Assembly (NCBI GenBank): GCA_021307315.1 | Contig: JAJSPD010000019.1 | Span: forward strand, 124,001 to 188,000 | DNA length: 64,000 nt | From: Bisporella sp. PMI_857 | Taxonomy: Eukaryota > Ascomycota > Leotiomycetes > Helotiales > Helotiaceae | Direction of reading: 5' to 3' | Shown: one piece after another, positions 25,686 through 36,927 of the stretch | How the letters are laid out: each line of letters starts with the position of its first letter | Position numbering within the stretch: position 1 is the first letter of the stretch | Program-made: the position numbers and the translations under genes | The notes under the pieces: generated by a model | What the model was told of the DNA's origin: nothing | Database searches by the model: none | What the model saw: the letters and a program-made list of their open reading frames with translations, nothing else

Positions 25686-26605
25686 ATGTTCAATTCTCTG
25701 CGATCAACTACGAACGGTATCAGAAAACTCGCAATTCCTCCCCGGTCAACGTTGAACATTTTTGCCAACCATAGTTTCACATCTTCAGCCGTCGCCATGG
25801 GTGTTGACAAAACAATTCGCTCCGAGGGCAGTGGTGCCATCCCCAAAGTTGGTGACAAGGTCACTATTGAGTATACGGGATACTTGAAGGATACCAGCAA
25901 GCCTGATAACAAGGGTGAAAAGTGAGTGTTAATATTTGCCCTGCTGGCTTTGCAATCTCAACTGATCGGTTGCAAGATTCGACTCCTCGGTTGGTCGTGG
26001 TGATTTTGTTACCAAGATTGGTATTGGCCAGGTTATCAAGGGTATACATCCAACAAGTTCTAGCACGGCTGGATGCTATGCTGACATAGTGCCTAGGTTG
26101 GGATGAGGGTGTTGTCACAATGAAGGTCGGTGAGAAGGCTACTCTCGACATCACCAGGTAAGCATTGCCAGTCTCGGCGGAAAGCATCATTCATGGCTGA
26201 CCATCATTTGCAGTGATTATGCATACGGAGACCGGTAAGAAGCCTACTTCCTCATCAATCCGAGTCCGTCACTCTGCAGAATTCAAATTGCAAGATGCAG
26301 TCTTCTATACTTGGTACAATACAGGAAGCTAGACCGCATGCTCTTTTATGCATATAATGGTCTTGGGAGGGAAATAGTTCCATATCTTCAGTGGCATGCA
26401 TGGAGATTTCGCAGGGCAAATTTTGCCGACTTCTCAATATCCATTTCGGAGCAACATGATTTTCTTACTGACTCAAATCATAGCGGTTTCCCCGGACATA
26501 TTCCTCCCAGCGCTGCTCTCATCTTGTGAGTCGCTTTGGCAGTTTATCCTAACAAGTTATTCTAACTAAGCTATTAGTGATGTTGAGCTCAAGAAGATCA
26601 ACTAA
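25686..26605 (+). CDS. FPR1: FKBP-type peptidyl-prolyl isomerase (FKBP12-like) with optional mitochondrial leader
   Basis: Catalyses cis-trans isomerisation of prolyl bonds; the family binds FK506 and rapamycin. Six exons: 25686-25921, 25977-26041, 26097-26157, 26214-26234, 26484-26525 and 26578-26605; 150 residues. Joined exons give the complete FKBP fold: VTIEYTGYLKD, KFDSSVGRGDFV, GQVIKGWDEGV, KATLDITSDYAYGDRGFPG, IPPSAALIFDVEL. All usual pocket residues (Tyr, Phe-Asp, Val-Ile, Trp, Tyr, Phe) are present. The second in-frame ATG at 25797 has a strong context (GCCATGG) and starts the standard 113-residue FKBP12. The extra 37 residues before it are rich in Arg, Ser and Asn with no acidic residue, like a mitochondrial targeting peptide. 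Intron 4 is 249 bp, several times longer than the others; exon 4 has only 21 nt. Confidence 0.92.
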
Positions 26606-27250
26606 AGGCATGCCACATGTCTGCCTTTTCTCCTTCGCCTAACGTGACATTGAGGCGAGGCCAAAATGATGTAGAACAATAACAAAAAGTTCATCTCAAA
26701 TCTTTCCGATATTTCATGGCGAACGTGCATCCTCTCCAGCTCCAACTGTAGATATTCATGTAGCTTCCACGGCATTGTTTGCAAGTCAAGCCCTCTGGTG
26801 ATTAGCAGCAAGAAGCTTCGCCTACTTTCGTCATCGCGGGGTTCATTTGTCAGGCACTGATGACGTCCGAGGATTAACCGGACTGAGGGGACAGCTTGAG
26901 CTTAACAACTCTAATTGTGAGAAAGAGAATATAGTTTGCATGTTCATAAATCTGGTATACAGAGAAACTGAGATAAAACAAAATTATATAACCACTGATA
27001 CCTGGAACAAGTGGTGATCTAACAAGGCTATTTGGTTTGAAATGCGGCCCTGCCAAGGCTGATTACCTGGTCGCTTGTGCTGAACTGGCGGAAACAGCTA
27101 GAGTCCTCGAGGCTCCCCCGCCGCAACTGCATCAGGCTGTCAGTGTCTTCTCTGTTATAAAATTAACAAACAAACTCTCTTTCTCACATACCAGAGAAAT
27201 ATACCCTGGAAACATATATCGACTCTTATTTAAGCAGAGAGTCATATTGA
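26606..27250. other. intergenic between FKBP and E1
   Basis: 3' flank of FKBP and promoter of the E1 gene. A pyrimidine-rich stretch (CTCTCTTTCTCAC near 27175) precedes the E1 leader. No gene seen. Confidence 0.5.
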
Positions 27251-27421
27251 GATTACACAGCTATACATTACCAATCAACATCGAGAGGTAGCACCTTCAG
27301 CAAGGACTTGGATACCTTTTCAAACGCCACCATTCCCTCCCAAGTCATTTCAAACGGAGAGGCCAAGCTGGGGAAACGCAAGCTCTCAAACGTAGATTCC
27401 GATCAGCCGCAGAAGAAGATC

Positions 27422-30400
27422 ATGGCCGTAAGGAAGCCCCCTTCTTCACCCAAAGCAAGCCTCGCATAGGCTCCGGGCCTAGCTTAACCGTAGCTTCGAG
27501 CTTTGCTTTGCCAGCACTAATCCGTTTCTTCTGTAGGACTCCAAGGACGTCGAGATGGAAACCAAGATGCAGGTGGACGAGTCAGTTGTGGGCCATACTG
27601 AGATCGATGAATCCCTATACAGTAGACAGCTTTACGTTCTTGGCCACGAGGCTATGAAGCGTATGGGTGCTTCAAACGTTCTCATAGTTGGATTGAAGGG
27701 CCTGGGTGTTGAGATTGCGAAGAACATTGCACTGGCGGGAGTTAAGAGCCTTACTCTCTACGATTCAGCCCCTGCCTCCATCGCCGACCTATCCTCCCAG
27801 TTCTTCCTTCACCTTGAAGATGTTGGCAAGCCTAGAGCACTTGTCACGGCTCCGCGAGTAGCTGAATTGAACGCATACACACCAGTCTCGGTTCATGAAT
27901 CAGATAGGTAAGCACAGCTCGGGATCACCCACACGCAGCTGATTCAAGCTGACCATCTTTTCAGTCTCACTACAAATCTCGAGCAGTTCGATAAATACCA
28001 AGTTGTTGTTCTTACCAATACTCCACTCACAGATCAACTGGTAATCGCAGAATACCTCCATCAGAAAGGAATCTATCTTGTTATAGCAGAGACTTTTGGA
28101 CTGTTCGGCTCGATATTCTGTGACTTTGGCAAAAATTTCACAGTCCTCGACCCTACTGGCGAAAACCCCGTTAGTGGAATAGTAGCAGGCATTGACGAAG
28201 AAGGTATAGTAGCATGCTTAGAAGAGACGAGACATGGCCTCGAAGATGGAGACTTTGTTACATTCACGGAACTGCAAGGATTAGAAGCTCTGAACTCCGC
28301 AGAGCCAAGGAAGGTCACTGTAAAGGGTCCTTATACCTTCTCAATCGGGGATGTCTCTGAGCTAGGGCAATACCAGAGAGGGGGGATGTTCCACCAAGTG
28401 AAGATGCCAAAGTTCATTGACTTTAAACCTTTCCCGCTAGCAATCAGAGAGCCAGAGTATCTCATATCAGATTATGCCAAATTCGATCGACCTGCACAGC
28501 TTCACGTTGGATTCCAAACTTTACATGCTTTCGCGCAACAGAATGGCCGTCTTCCTGCGCCCCACAGCGAGGCGGACGCCACTATCATACTCGGCTCAGC
28601 GCAAAAATTCATTGCTGATGGGAAATTGGAGATAGAGCTTGACGAAAAACTAATCAAGGAATTGAGTTTCCAGGCCCAAGGAGACCTAAATCCGATGGCC
28701 GCATTCTTCGGTGGTCTTGCTGCTCAGGAAGTATTGAAAGCAGTGTCCGGCAAATTTCATCCAATCAACCAATACCTGTACTTCGATTCGCTAGAATCGT
28801 TGCCAACTAACTACAAGAGATCTGAACAGTTATGTGCTCCCCAGGATTCAAGATATGATGGCCAAATTGCTGTGTTTGGCACGGAGTATCAACAAAAGCT
28901 TGCGAATACTAAAGAGTTCTTGGTTGGTGCTGGAGCTATTGGTTGCGAAATGTTGAAGAATTGGGCAATGATTGGTCTTGGCACGGGACCAAACGGGAAG
29001 ATCAGTGTCACTGATATGGACTCTATCGAGAAGAGCAATCTCAACCGGCAGTTTTTGTTCAGACCTAAGGATGTGGGTTCTTTGAAGAGCGAGTGTGCCG
29101 CCAAAGCGGTTGAGGCCATGAATCCCGAGCTCAAAGGTCACATTGTCACTCTACGGGATCGAGTAGGTGCAGACACTGAGCACATCTTCGATGAGGCATT
29201 CTGGACCGAACTAGATGGTGTCACTAATGCCTTGGATAATGTTGACGCCAGAACATATGTGGATCGCCGCTGTGTGTTCTTCCGTAAACCATTACTTGAA
29301 AGTGGCACTCTGGGTACTAAAGGCAATACTCAAGTCGTCTTACCATTCAAGACCGAATCTTATTCGAGCTCACAGGATCCTCCTGAGCAATCCTTTCCAA
29401 TGTGCACACTGCGAAGTTTTCCAAACAGAATTGAGCACACAATTGCATGGGCCAGGGAACTTTTTGAGTCATCCTTTGTCAAGCCTGCAGAGATTGTTAA
29501 CCTGTATCTGAGCCAACCGGACTATATTCAAACAACCTTAAAGCAAGGCGGAAATGAAAAGGCTACTCTTGAAACGATCCGAGATTTCTTGGTTGATGAA
29601 AAGCCCCTTACTGTTGAGGACTGCATTAAGTGGGCTCGTCTACAGTTCGAGAAGCACTATAACAATGCTATTTTACAACTATTATACAACTTCCCCAAGG
29701 ATTCGAAGACTTCTAGTGGTACGCCTTTTTGGTCTGGTCCAAAGCGTGCTCCCGATGCTCTTAAATTCGACCCAAAGAATGAATTTCACTGGATGTTCAT
29801 TGTTGCAGGAGCCAATTTACATGCTTTTAACTACAATATTAATACGAAGGGTCTGGACGCCACCTCGATTCAACGAGTCTTGGACAACATGATTATTCCA
29901 GATTTCGCCCCCAGCTCATCTGTCAAGATTCAGGCTGATGACAAGGAACCTGTAAGATATCTTTTCATATGCGAAATAACTACTGACAAACCCAGGATCC
30001 AAATGCTGGCGCTTCGGCATTTAGTGATGAGACTGAGCTTCAAGATATCGTAAAGAGACTTCCTCCCGCAAATTCCTTAGCTGGATTCAAGCTTCAAGCT
30101 GTTGACTTCGAGAAAGATGATGATACGAATTATCATATAGACTTCATCACTGCGGCAAGCAATCTACGCGCTGAGAATTATAAGATTGAGCTTGCAGACA
30201 GACACAAGACAAAGTTCATTGCAGGCAAAATTATTCCTGCCATCGCAACCACAACCGCTCTTGTTACTGGTCTTGTTGTTTTCGAGCTCTATAAGGTGCT
30301 AGATGGTCAGGATGACATCGAGAAGTACAAGAATGGATTTGTCAATCTAGCGTTACCATTCTTTGGATTTAGTGAGCCCATAGCTAGTCCGAAGGGCAGC

Positions 30401-30785
30401 TACAAGGGAAAGAATGGAGAGGAGAAAAAGATTGACAAGTTGTGGGATAGATTCGAGGTTCCCAATTTCACCTTGGAAGAGCTCATTTCTCATTTTGACG
30501 AGAAGGGCCTCACAATCAATATGCTGAGCTCGGGAGTCAGTCTCTTATATGCCAACTTTTACCCCCCAGTATGTGTAAACCTGCAGCTTACTCTACTCAC
30601 GCGCCTACTAACTGTGAAACCAGGCTAAGATGGCGCCTCGCAAGAAGATGAAGTTGAGCGAGCTCGTTCATGAAGTCTCAAAAACACCTATCCCTGCTCA
30701 CCAGAAGAAGGTAATCTTTGAGGTTGTGGTTGAGGATACAAGTGAGGAAGATGTTGAGGTTCCATACATCCAACTAAATCTATAA
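27422..30785 (+). CDS. UBA1: ubiquitin-activating enzyme E1
   Basis: ATP-dependent enzyme that adenylates ubiquitin, takes it up on a cysteine and passes it to E2 enzymes. Exons 27422-27427, 27537-27907, 27965-29951, 29996-30568 and 30624-30785; 1032 residues, the normal size. Seen in order: the inactive adenylation half ([32 protein letters not shown]), the FCCH region, the active adenylation domain ([36 protein letters not shown]), the catalytic cysteine in [12 protein letters not shown], and a ubiquitin-fold domain at the end. The first AUG gives an exon of only two codons (MA). The same frame is open for 57 codons upstream (27251-27421) and encodes a basic, NLS-like KRKLSNVDSDQPQKK, but contains no AUG; a non-AUG start or an unseen upstream exon is possible. 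The AUG at 27555 is another candidate. Confidence 0.93.
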
Positions 30786-31367
30786 TCGCATTGGAAAAGT
30801 AGTGGCGGGGATAAGATTGCTTATATGGTGTTATCATGGGATATGGAGGTGTTTGATAGAACTACATAGCATGGCCTTATGAACATGGTGGAATCACGCA
30901 TAGAGAATGAAAAAGTTTACACATTTTATGGTTCTCGTTACTAGCGTGTGATATTAGCAGGATAAAGCACCTGGCTGTTCTCTGAGCGGTCTGGACCGTG
31001 AGTCCACGACCTCTATTAATTTCGAGCAACCTAGGTGAATATTGTGAAGTATGAAAAAGATATTATACTTTCTATCCTTCCAGCCCTACAATTGGCCGCA
31101 GCATATTCCTCTTCGGGCTCCATGAAGAAAAGTTAGATTCATGACTAAGACAAGTGCAGCAGATGGCGCCTTTGGTCAGCTTTCAGGTCAGCGTTGCCCC
31201 TCCTTTGGACCTGTCGCCCTACCATAGCAAGCGTCATCGTTTACAAATGCTTGGCAAGAATTATCCATCAACGCAACGCTCTTTGTTACCCCACCTCAAC
31301 CTCTACGTATTTATACATTAGGGTTCCAATCCTCATATTCCGTAGGTGCAATTTCCTCATCTCATTT
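30786..31367. other. intergenic between E1 and ECM4
   Basis: 3' flank of E1 and promoter of the transferase gene. TATTTATACATT near 31308 could serve as a TATA element about 60 bp before the first ATG. No other feature seen. Confidence 0.4.
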
Positions 31368-32656
31368 ATGCTCTCTCGTTTCCGTCATTACTCCACGTCA
31401 TCAGGTATTATTACAAGAAATACGAGATACTTCACCACTACCAGGCTAAGAACTATGGTATGTATGGCTCCATCTACAGCTTGTCAGGGAGCGGATGATA
31501 ATGGAAGTAGGCAGAAGAGAAAATCACCGATTGGGTCTCCCCTTCCGATAAAACGGGCGAGTTTAAGCGTGGGCAATCCCAGTTTCGCAATTTTATTAAG
31601 AAGGGCGCCGATTCCGAGTTTCCTCCTGAGAAGGGGAGGTACCATCTCTATGTCAGCTATGCATGTCCGTGGGCACACCGCACACTCATTGTGCGGAAGT
31701 TGAAGGGGCTGGAGGACATCATCACGTTTACGAGCGTGCATTGGCATATGGGGGCAAGGGATGGCGTTTCGCAACACCAGAGGACAAAGATGTGCCGGGC
31801 GAGAATGTGACGAAAGACCCGGTTCAGGGACATGAGGGTGTCACACATTTGAGGGATATTTATTTCAAGGTCGACCCAGAATATAAGGGACGCTTTACAG
31901 TGCCGACGTTGTTCGATAAGAAGAGGGGACGGATTGTGAGCAATGAGAGTAGCGAGATTATTCGGATGTTCTACACAGAGGTATGCCATCCTTGTTTGAG
32001 CACGCTGTTGCAAATATCGGATGGGATGTGAGCTAATCGGTGGAATAGTTTGATGATCTTCTCCCAGATAAATACAAGAACGTTGATCTCTTCCCTCAAA
32101 ACCTCCAGAAAGAAATCGAAGCCTCGAACGAATGGATCTACCCCGAAATCAACAATGGCGTCTACCGCTCTGGCTTCGCCACCACTTCCGAAGCCTACAC
32201 CAAAGCCGTCCTCCAACTCTTCTCTGCGCTCGATCGTGTCGAGAAACATTTTGCCGAGACAGAAGGTCCTTATTACTTTGGAAAGGACATTACTGAGGCG
32301 GATGTGAGACTATATACGACAATTGTGAGATTCGATCCTGTGTATGTACAGCACTTCAAGACGAATATTAGGGATATTAGGAGCGGGTACCCGTATATAC
32401 ATAGGTGGTTGAGGCGTTTGTATTGGAATGTCCCGGCGTTTGGCGAGACGACACAGTTTACACACATTAAGAATCATTATACGAGGAGTCATACACAAGT
32501 GAGTTTTAGAGGAGATGGTTCTAGAATATGTTACTGATAATACTGTAGATCAATCCTTTAAGTATTACTCCAGTAGGGCCAGAACCGCCGATATTGAGAG
32601 AGGATGAGGAGGTTCCTGCTGTGAAGTATGCGCTCACTTTGGCGAACAAGAAGTGA
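31368..32656 (+). CDS. ECM4: ECM4-type glutathione transferase (glutathionyl-hydroquinone reductase), with a 1-nt frameshift
   Basis: Xi-class glutathione transferase that reduces glutathionyl-hydroquinones using a catalytic cysteine. Exons 31368-31457, 31511-31980, 32049-32498 and 32549-32656. The active-site motif VSYACPWAHRT is in exon 2, with EKITDWVSP and GRYHLY before it and FTVPTLFD, SNESSEIIRMFY and DITEADVRLYTTIVRFD after it. At 31750-31755 a G-run breaks the frame: FTSVHWHMG is in one frame and KGWRFATPEDKDVPGENVT in the next. Exon 2 is 470 nt, one short of what its splice phases need, so one base is missing. The first exon (MLSRFRHYSTSSGIITRN...) looks like a mitochondrial leader and ends exactly with a second in-frame ATG (31455), which could start a cytosolic form. 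Confidence 0.88.
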
Positions 32657-33140
32657 TCGGGTATGAATGCATGCTCAATAATCATAATACTTCAAATTTA
32701 TCATCAGATAATGTAAAGAGGCTATACTGCTCGATAATTACGAACCTAAGTGCTGATTAAGCTGTTTAAGAAGCCTTCAGTGAGCTTTAAACTTCCCGAT
32801 CCCTTTTCGTCTCAGTCGCGAGCGAGTATGTATCTAAACAATCATCGATCAATATATTAAAACTTTTTTGACTTTACTCGCTATTTCATAGTCCGACGCT
32901 TGAGGGGCTCGTGTAACATTTCCTACACGGCAGGATTTTGCAAACCTGCAGGATGGTGCTACATAAAGCACAAATCCGGCCAATAAGAGTAATAGTAATA
33001 CCGTCTTCTTGCAGGGCTGAAGAGAAGGTCTGGCAGGTGTGTGCGACTCGACTTCTCGATCGTCTTTGTGTTGTACTTATATTTTCGAGTCCATTCTGCA
33101 TCTTTATCCCAGGTGAAAAAAAACAGGGAGGGACAGTGCA
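32657..33140. other. intergenic
   Basis: 3' flank of ECM4 and upstream part of a broken gene. Both strands carry overlapping frames of about 60-140 codons without motifs. Nothing supportable. Confidence 0.4.
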
Positions 33141-35235
33141 ATGAGCTTTGGGTTCGCGATTGGCGACTTCATAACCGTAGCCGACAAGGCTTGGTTGATA
33201 TGTACAAAAAATGTCAAGACGCAGCAGGTGATTACCATAGGATGTGCAGCACATACACCATGTTCTTGAAGAAACCCATGCTTTCTTAGCAGAGGAGAAA
33301 GTGCCAGACAACGCAGACTAAGATCACTGGTCGTAGCACGAAAAGGCTGTGACAACACTCTCGATGATGTTGAAGAACTACTGAACAAGTATTCAAGTTT
33401 GGGGAGTAGTCAGAAGCGCTTCATCGTACTTGTCAAGTTCATCTCGAGGGATATCGCAGGGCCGAAAAGTAAACTCAGAAATAATAGAGATCAGCTTCAG
33501 CTAAGCTTAGAAGCCCTTCAGAGGCATGTATAGTTCCGAAAATTTTGGTACATTTAGCTGCCTTCTTTGAACTAGAGGTGTTCTTGAGATGCAACAAGAT
33601 TGACAAAGTTGATGGTTTGTCAGTAAGTCGAATCGAGGTCAATATTAAGAATATTCTCGAAGAGCATCGTTGTGGTCCACGACAGCCAAGCGTGTTGTCT
33701 CACGCGATCAATGACAATAAAAAGGTTCCGGAAAGGGAGCTTCTTGAGCAAGTTGCCGCAGATCTTGAGGACAAAGATGTTCATCCTGATTGCATATCAC
33801 TGAATCAATCATTCATCAAGTCATGGTTGGCGAACATAGTCCTTGAAGGAGGCTTAGAAGAACAACCTCGAGATCTCGAAGACAAACCCGAGAGAAGCAA
33901 CTTGAAAGTTGAACAGCCAAAACAGGAATCATCTCGGACACTGGGAAAACCTGATTCGGAAGTGTCTAATCATGATCATGCAGATCTCTACGAAGCCTCA
34001 AGTATTGGTAGATATTATGCTTTGCGGGACAAGCAGTATGAAGGCGAATATAGTGAGTTAGACTCAGCGTATGCGGGTGATGTGGGCAATCCAATATCAC
34101 GTCCGGGAAGTGCCTCCTCTCACCGGAGCAAGGCTTTAGACTGGCATCCCTCCACCCGGCCTGACCCAGAGTATGTTCAAAAGATGTTGGCACCATATTT
34201 CCAGAAAGATCCCTTTGGGCCTTACGATTCGGCAGCTGCATTGCATCGAACAAAGAGAGCCTTTCATCAACAAGATTGCCTCAATCAAGGCTACCTGTCA
34301 CGAGTGGAGGTTGTGCAAGTATGTGAGGAAGTATTGCACCGAGCAGGAATCCGGGACAACAGCTCTACCGGCTTAGAAAGTATGATCACAGCTTTTGATG
34401 CCAACAAGGATGGTCAATTTGACGACGAGGAGTTTGTAATGGCTATTAACAAACATATTGAGGTCGCTTCCAATGAATGGATAAAGCAGCTCTGGCGGAT
34501 CTTGTAGCCAACAGCCAAATAGCTGAGAGTTTGGCGGACTCTCGGCGAAGGAGTACTATACGAATCGTCGTCCCATGGGGTTGGAGACACAATAAATTTG
34601 ATGGAAAGACTCAATTCTTCGATGATATTGTAGCTCTTGGTCGCGGTGAACCACCCCCACAAAGTCTCCATGCCTCTACTCTTACAATCATGGCTCAGGA
34701 TGTAGATCATTGTATTGAAAAGTTAGTCAAGCTCAAGACTCAGTGGTTAAGTTTAGTATCCATGAATGTTCGAGAAAAGCTCTCTAAGGTGCTTCATAGT
34801 GCGGAAATTCTCAGTAGCATACACGATATTCGAGAACAAATACTCCAAATCCGAACTCTCTGGCCTTGACGCTATTTTGGTCAGTACTAAGTTGGTTAGT
34901 GACTCAGCAACAGAAGAGAAATTATCTAAGAAAGAAATTACTATCCGGGCTAACCTTCTCACCATAAAGAAAGCAGCCTACACTCTTCTAAGGCGATTGC
35001 AAGGTATGTGTACATTTTAGTGAATTTGAGCGAATCCGATAACCTGACTCCAAATCTCCAAAACCTTCCTGGATTTCTCTCAAGCTGGGAGTCTAGTAAT
35101 ATCGAGTGGACCACGAAATTAATATCAAGGTACAAAGTACCATGGGATAAGGTTCAACAATATGTCGCACAAGCACAAACTAGAGATATATTGCTCAATT
35201 TTGAGCCACGAGCAATCTCAATTGCGACGGCGTAG
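33141..35235 (+). pseudogene. broken gene: fungal STAND-type N-terminal domain plus EF-hand
   Basis: Begins with MSFGFAIGDFITVADKAW, the usual start of the alpha-helical N-terminal domain of fungal NLR/STAND and related proteins, and continues with recognisable family segments: CQDAAGDYHRMCSTYTMFL, SLVVARKGCDNTLDDVEELL, and GPRQPSVLS before a Glu/Asp-rich helix. These lie in different frames, with breaks near 33208 (in an A-run), 33262, 33290 and after 33530. From 33545 to 34507 a single 320-codon frame is open and ends with a canonical EF-hand loop (DANKDGQFDDEE, about 34397-34432). The sense continues in two other frames (34477-34869 and about 34830-35235). No NTPase or repeat domain is seen. 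At least five frame breaks make a pseudogene the best call, though undetected introns could account for one or two. Probably once an incompatibility or immunity-type protein. Confidence 0.6.
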
Positions 35236-36427
35236 TTTTCCGACCAGCAGCAAAGAAGAGCATGTCTTAAGAATGCTCCTTGGACTGAGCACATCTCCGA
35301 GTGCTAGATTATGAACTGGAAGACTCGCAGCTTTTTAGGTGAGATCATCGACTACTTAATGCAACTCTCCCTTTGCATTACAGTGATGCCGAAATACTAG
35401 AACACGTCGTTAGAAACTTTATTAAATCGATTATTTTAGATACACAAAACGTTTGCCTCAGAATCAGTATAAAATCTTCTGAATAACATCCCATAAATGT
35501 AGCACTAATATGGAATGGGAAGGTCAGAAACAAATGTTGTCAATATGTATAAACTGACTCTGGCTGATAATAAATGATAGTAAATTTCTACCAGAATTGC
35601 AGATTGAAGTATCAGTAATCTATCTTGCCTCAGCCAATTCGAAAGACATTATGAAGTAGACACTCCGCCTTACGAATTCACAGTGGGATAGATCTTTAAT
35701 CAGAACTTCTTTTGGACGTAAGTTCATCATTTCACTCAGAGCTCATCATATGTGTTACTAACGATCTGTTGCAGAAGCAGGCAGGCACGCCATGACGTTC
35801 TCTCAAGGGCACGGGCTCATTGTCTCCTTTGAGATGGATGATTGCAGTGATACTACCAATGAGCTCAAAAGTCTTCACGCGGAGAGAGCCGGATGAAAAT
35901 ACTAGCCGGCTCGGGCCTTTTCGAAATGCCTAATGCCTCTGACAAGGATACGGAAACCGATCTCCCATGCTAGCCTGGCATAGTATATTACATGGATAAT
36001 ACGAAGCTACTTAACTAGATTCATCCCCCGAGAGTATGATACTGAACAACGGCTGAAGGCCCGAATGAGCGCATGAGAGACATAGAAAGAGTGACGGGTG
36101 ATAGTAAATGTTTTCAGAGCATGAAAACTTCACACGTTTGATACACATGATTATTTTGGAAGTTTCAAGATGTGGGTCATGGCCAAGGTGTCCTCCAGAC
36201 AAGCTAATATATTTTGAGATATTTTTTAAATACTTCATTTAGGATTGTTACCCAATGTTTCGCTAATACGCTTTTCGCTGGATATCATTTACCAAATGGG
36301 CTCAGCTGCAGCACAGTAGGTAAACACACCTTCCATCATATTTAATTAAAGGTCAGGGTACGTTGTAGGAAGAGACTGCGTGAAAAAATAATAAGGCCGG
36401 GATATGCGCTTAACACAAGGGTTTCGG
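35236..36427. other. intergenic, no gene recognised
   Basis: AT-rich. A short open stretch near 35785-35895 may be a last remnant of the broken gene upstream. No RNA or repeat seen. Confidence 0.4.
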
Positions 36428-36927
36428 TTAAAGAGGGGGGTACTTGCAAATCTCCTCTAGTTCAACAAAGTCTTCATCCGACAGCTTCTCGCGCATCGGT
36501 GATAAGCATCTTCTTTGGATCTGGAGCAAATAAGACCCTCAGAAACCCAAGGACCCCATTCCACCCTGCCGGACCACTCACCCGAAGTCCCCGTTCTCAG
36601 CAACCCCTTATCCTCCAAGTCTCGCAGCACGTCCACCACATACTGCTGGCAGAACCTGGGCTTGGTTTTCAACGCCGAACATTGCAGCTCGCTCGCCTGC
36701 TCTTGCGCCAGGCTGCCGAGCATGTACTGACGGTAAATGCTCCTGCTGTTGACGCGCTTGTTACTTATTATTTCTACCTTATATCTCGTGGTTCGGCTTG
36801 GCGCTGCGGTGCTGTGGTAGTATGTTCCCCTTTCCGCGCCAGGGACCGCGGTTATGAGGAGCCAGTGCCGTGGAGCGCTTCTGTCGCAGCGCTTGGTTAC
36901 TGCTAGCCACAGGTTGAGCTTCTCCAT
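36428..36927 (-). CDS. conserved fungal hypothetical protein (DNA-adjacent, function unknown)
   Basis: Two exons on the minus strand, 36927-36565 and 36520-36428; 151 residues. The intron (GTGGAA...CCAG, 44 bp) was chosen because it connects EWSGR to IQRRCLSPMREKLSDEDFVE, whose acidic amphipathic end looks like a natural C-terminus; a stronger GTGAGT donor 17-20 bp earlier gives a poor frame. The body contains WLLITAVPGAERGTYYHST, VNSRSIYRQYMLGSL and CQQYVVDVLRDLEDKGLL. This arrangement, a two-strand start, a basic RVNS turn, then CQxWVxxVLxxLExxG, recurs in small proteins common in filamentous fungi, from memory. No signal peptide or membrane segment. Function unknown. Confidence 0.65.

Noticed and set aside
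25268..25912. 214-codon minus-strand open frame
   Set aside because: It lies opposite the FKBP first exon and promoter; the plus-strand FKBP exons carry all conserved motifs.
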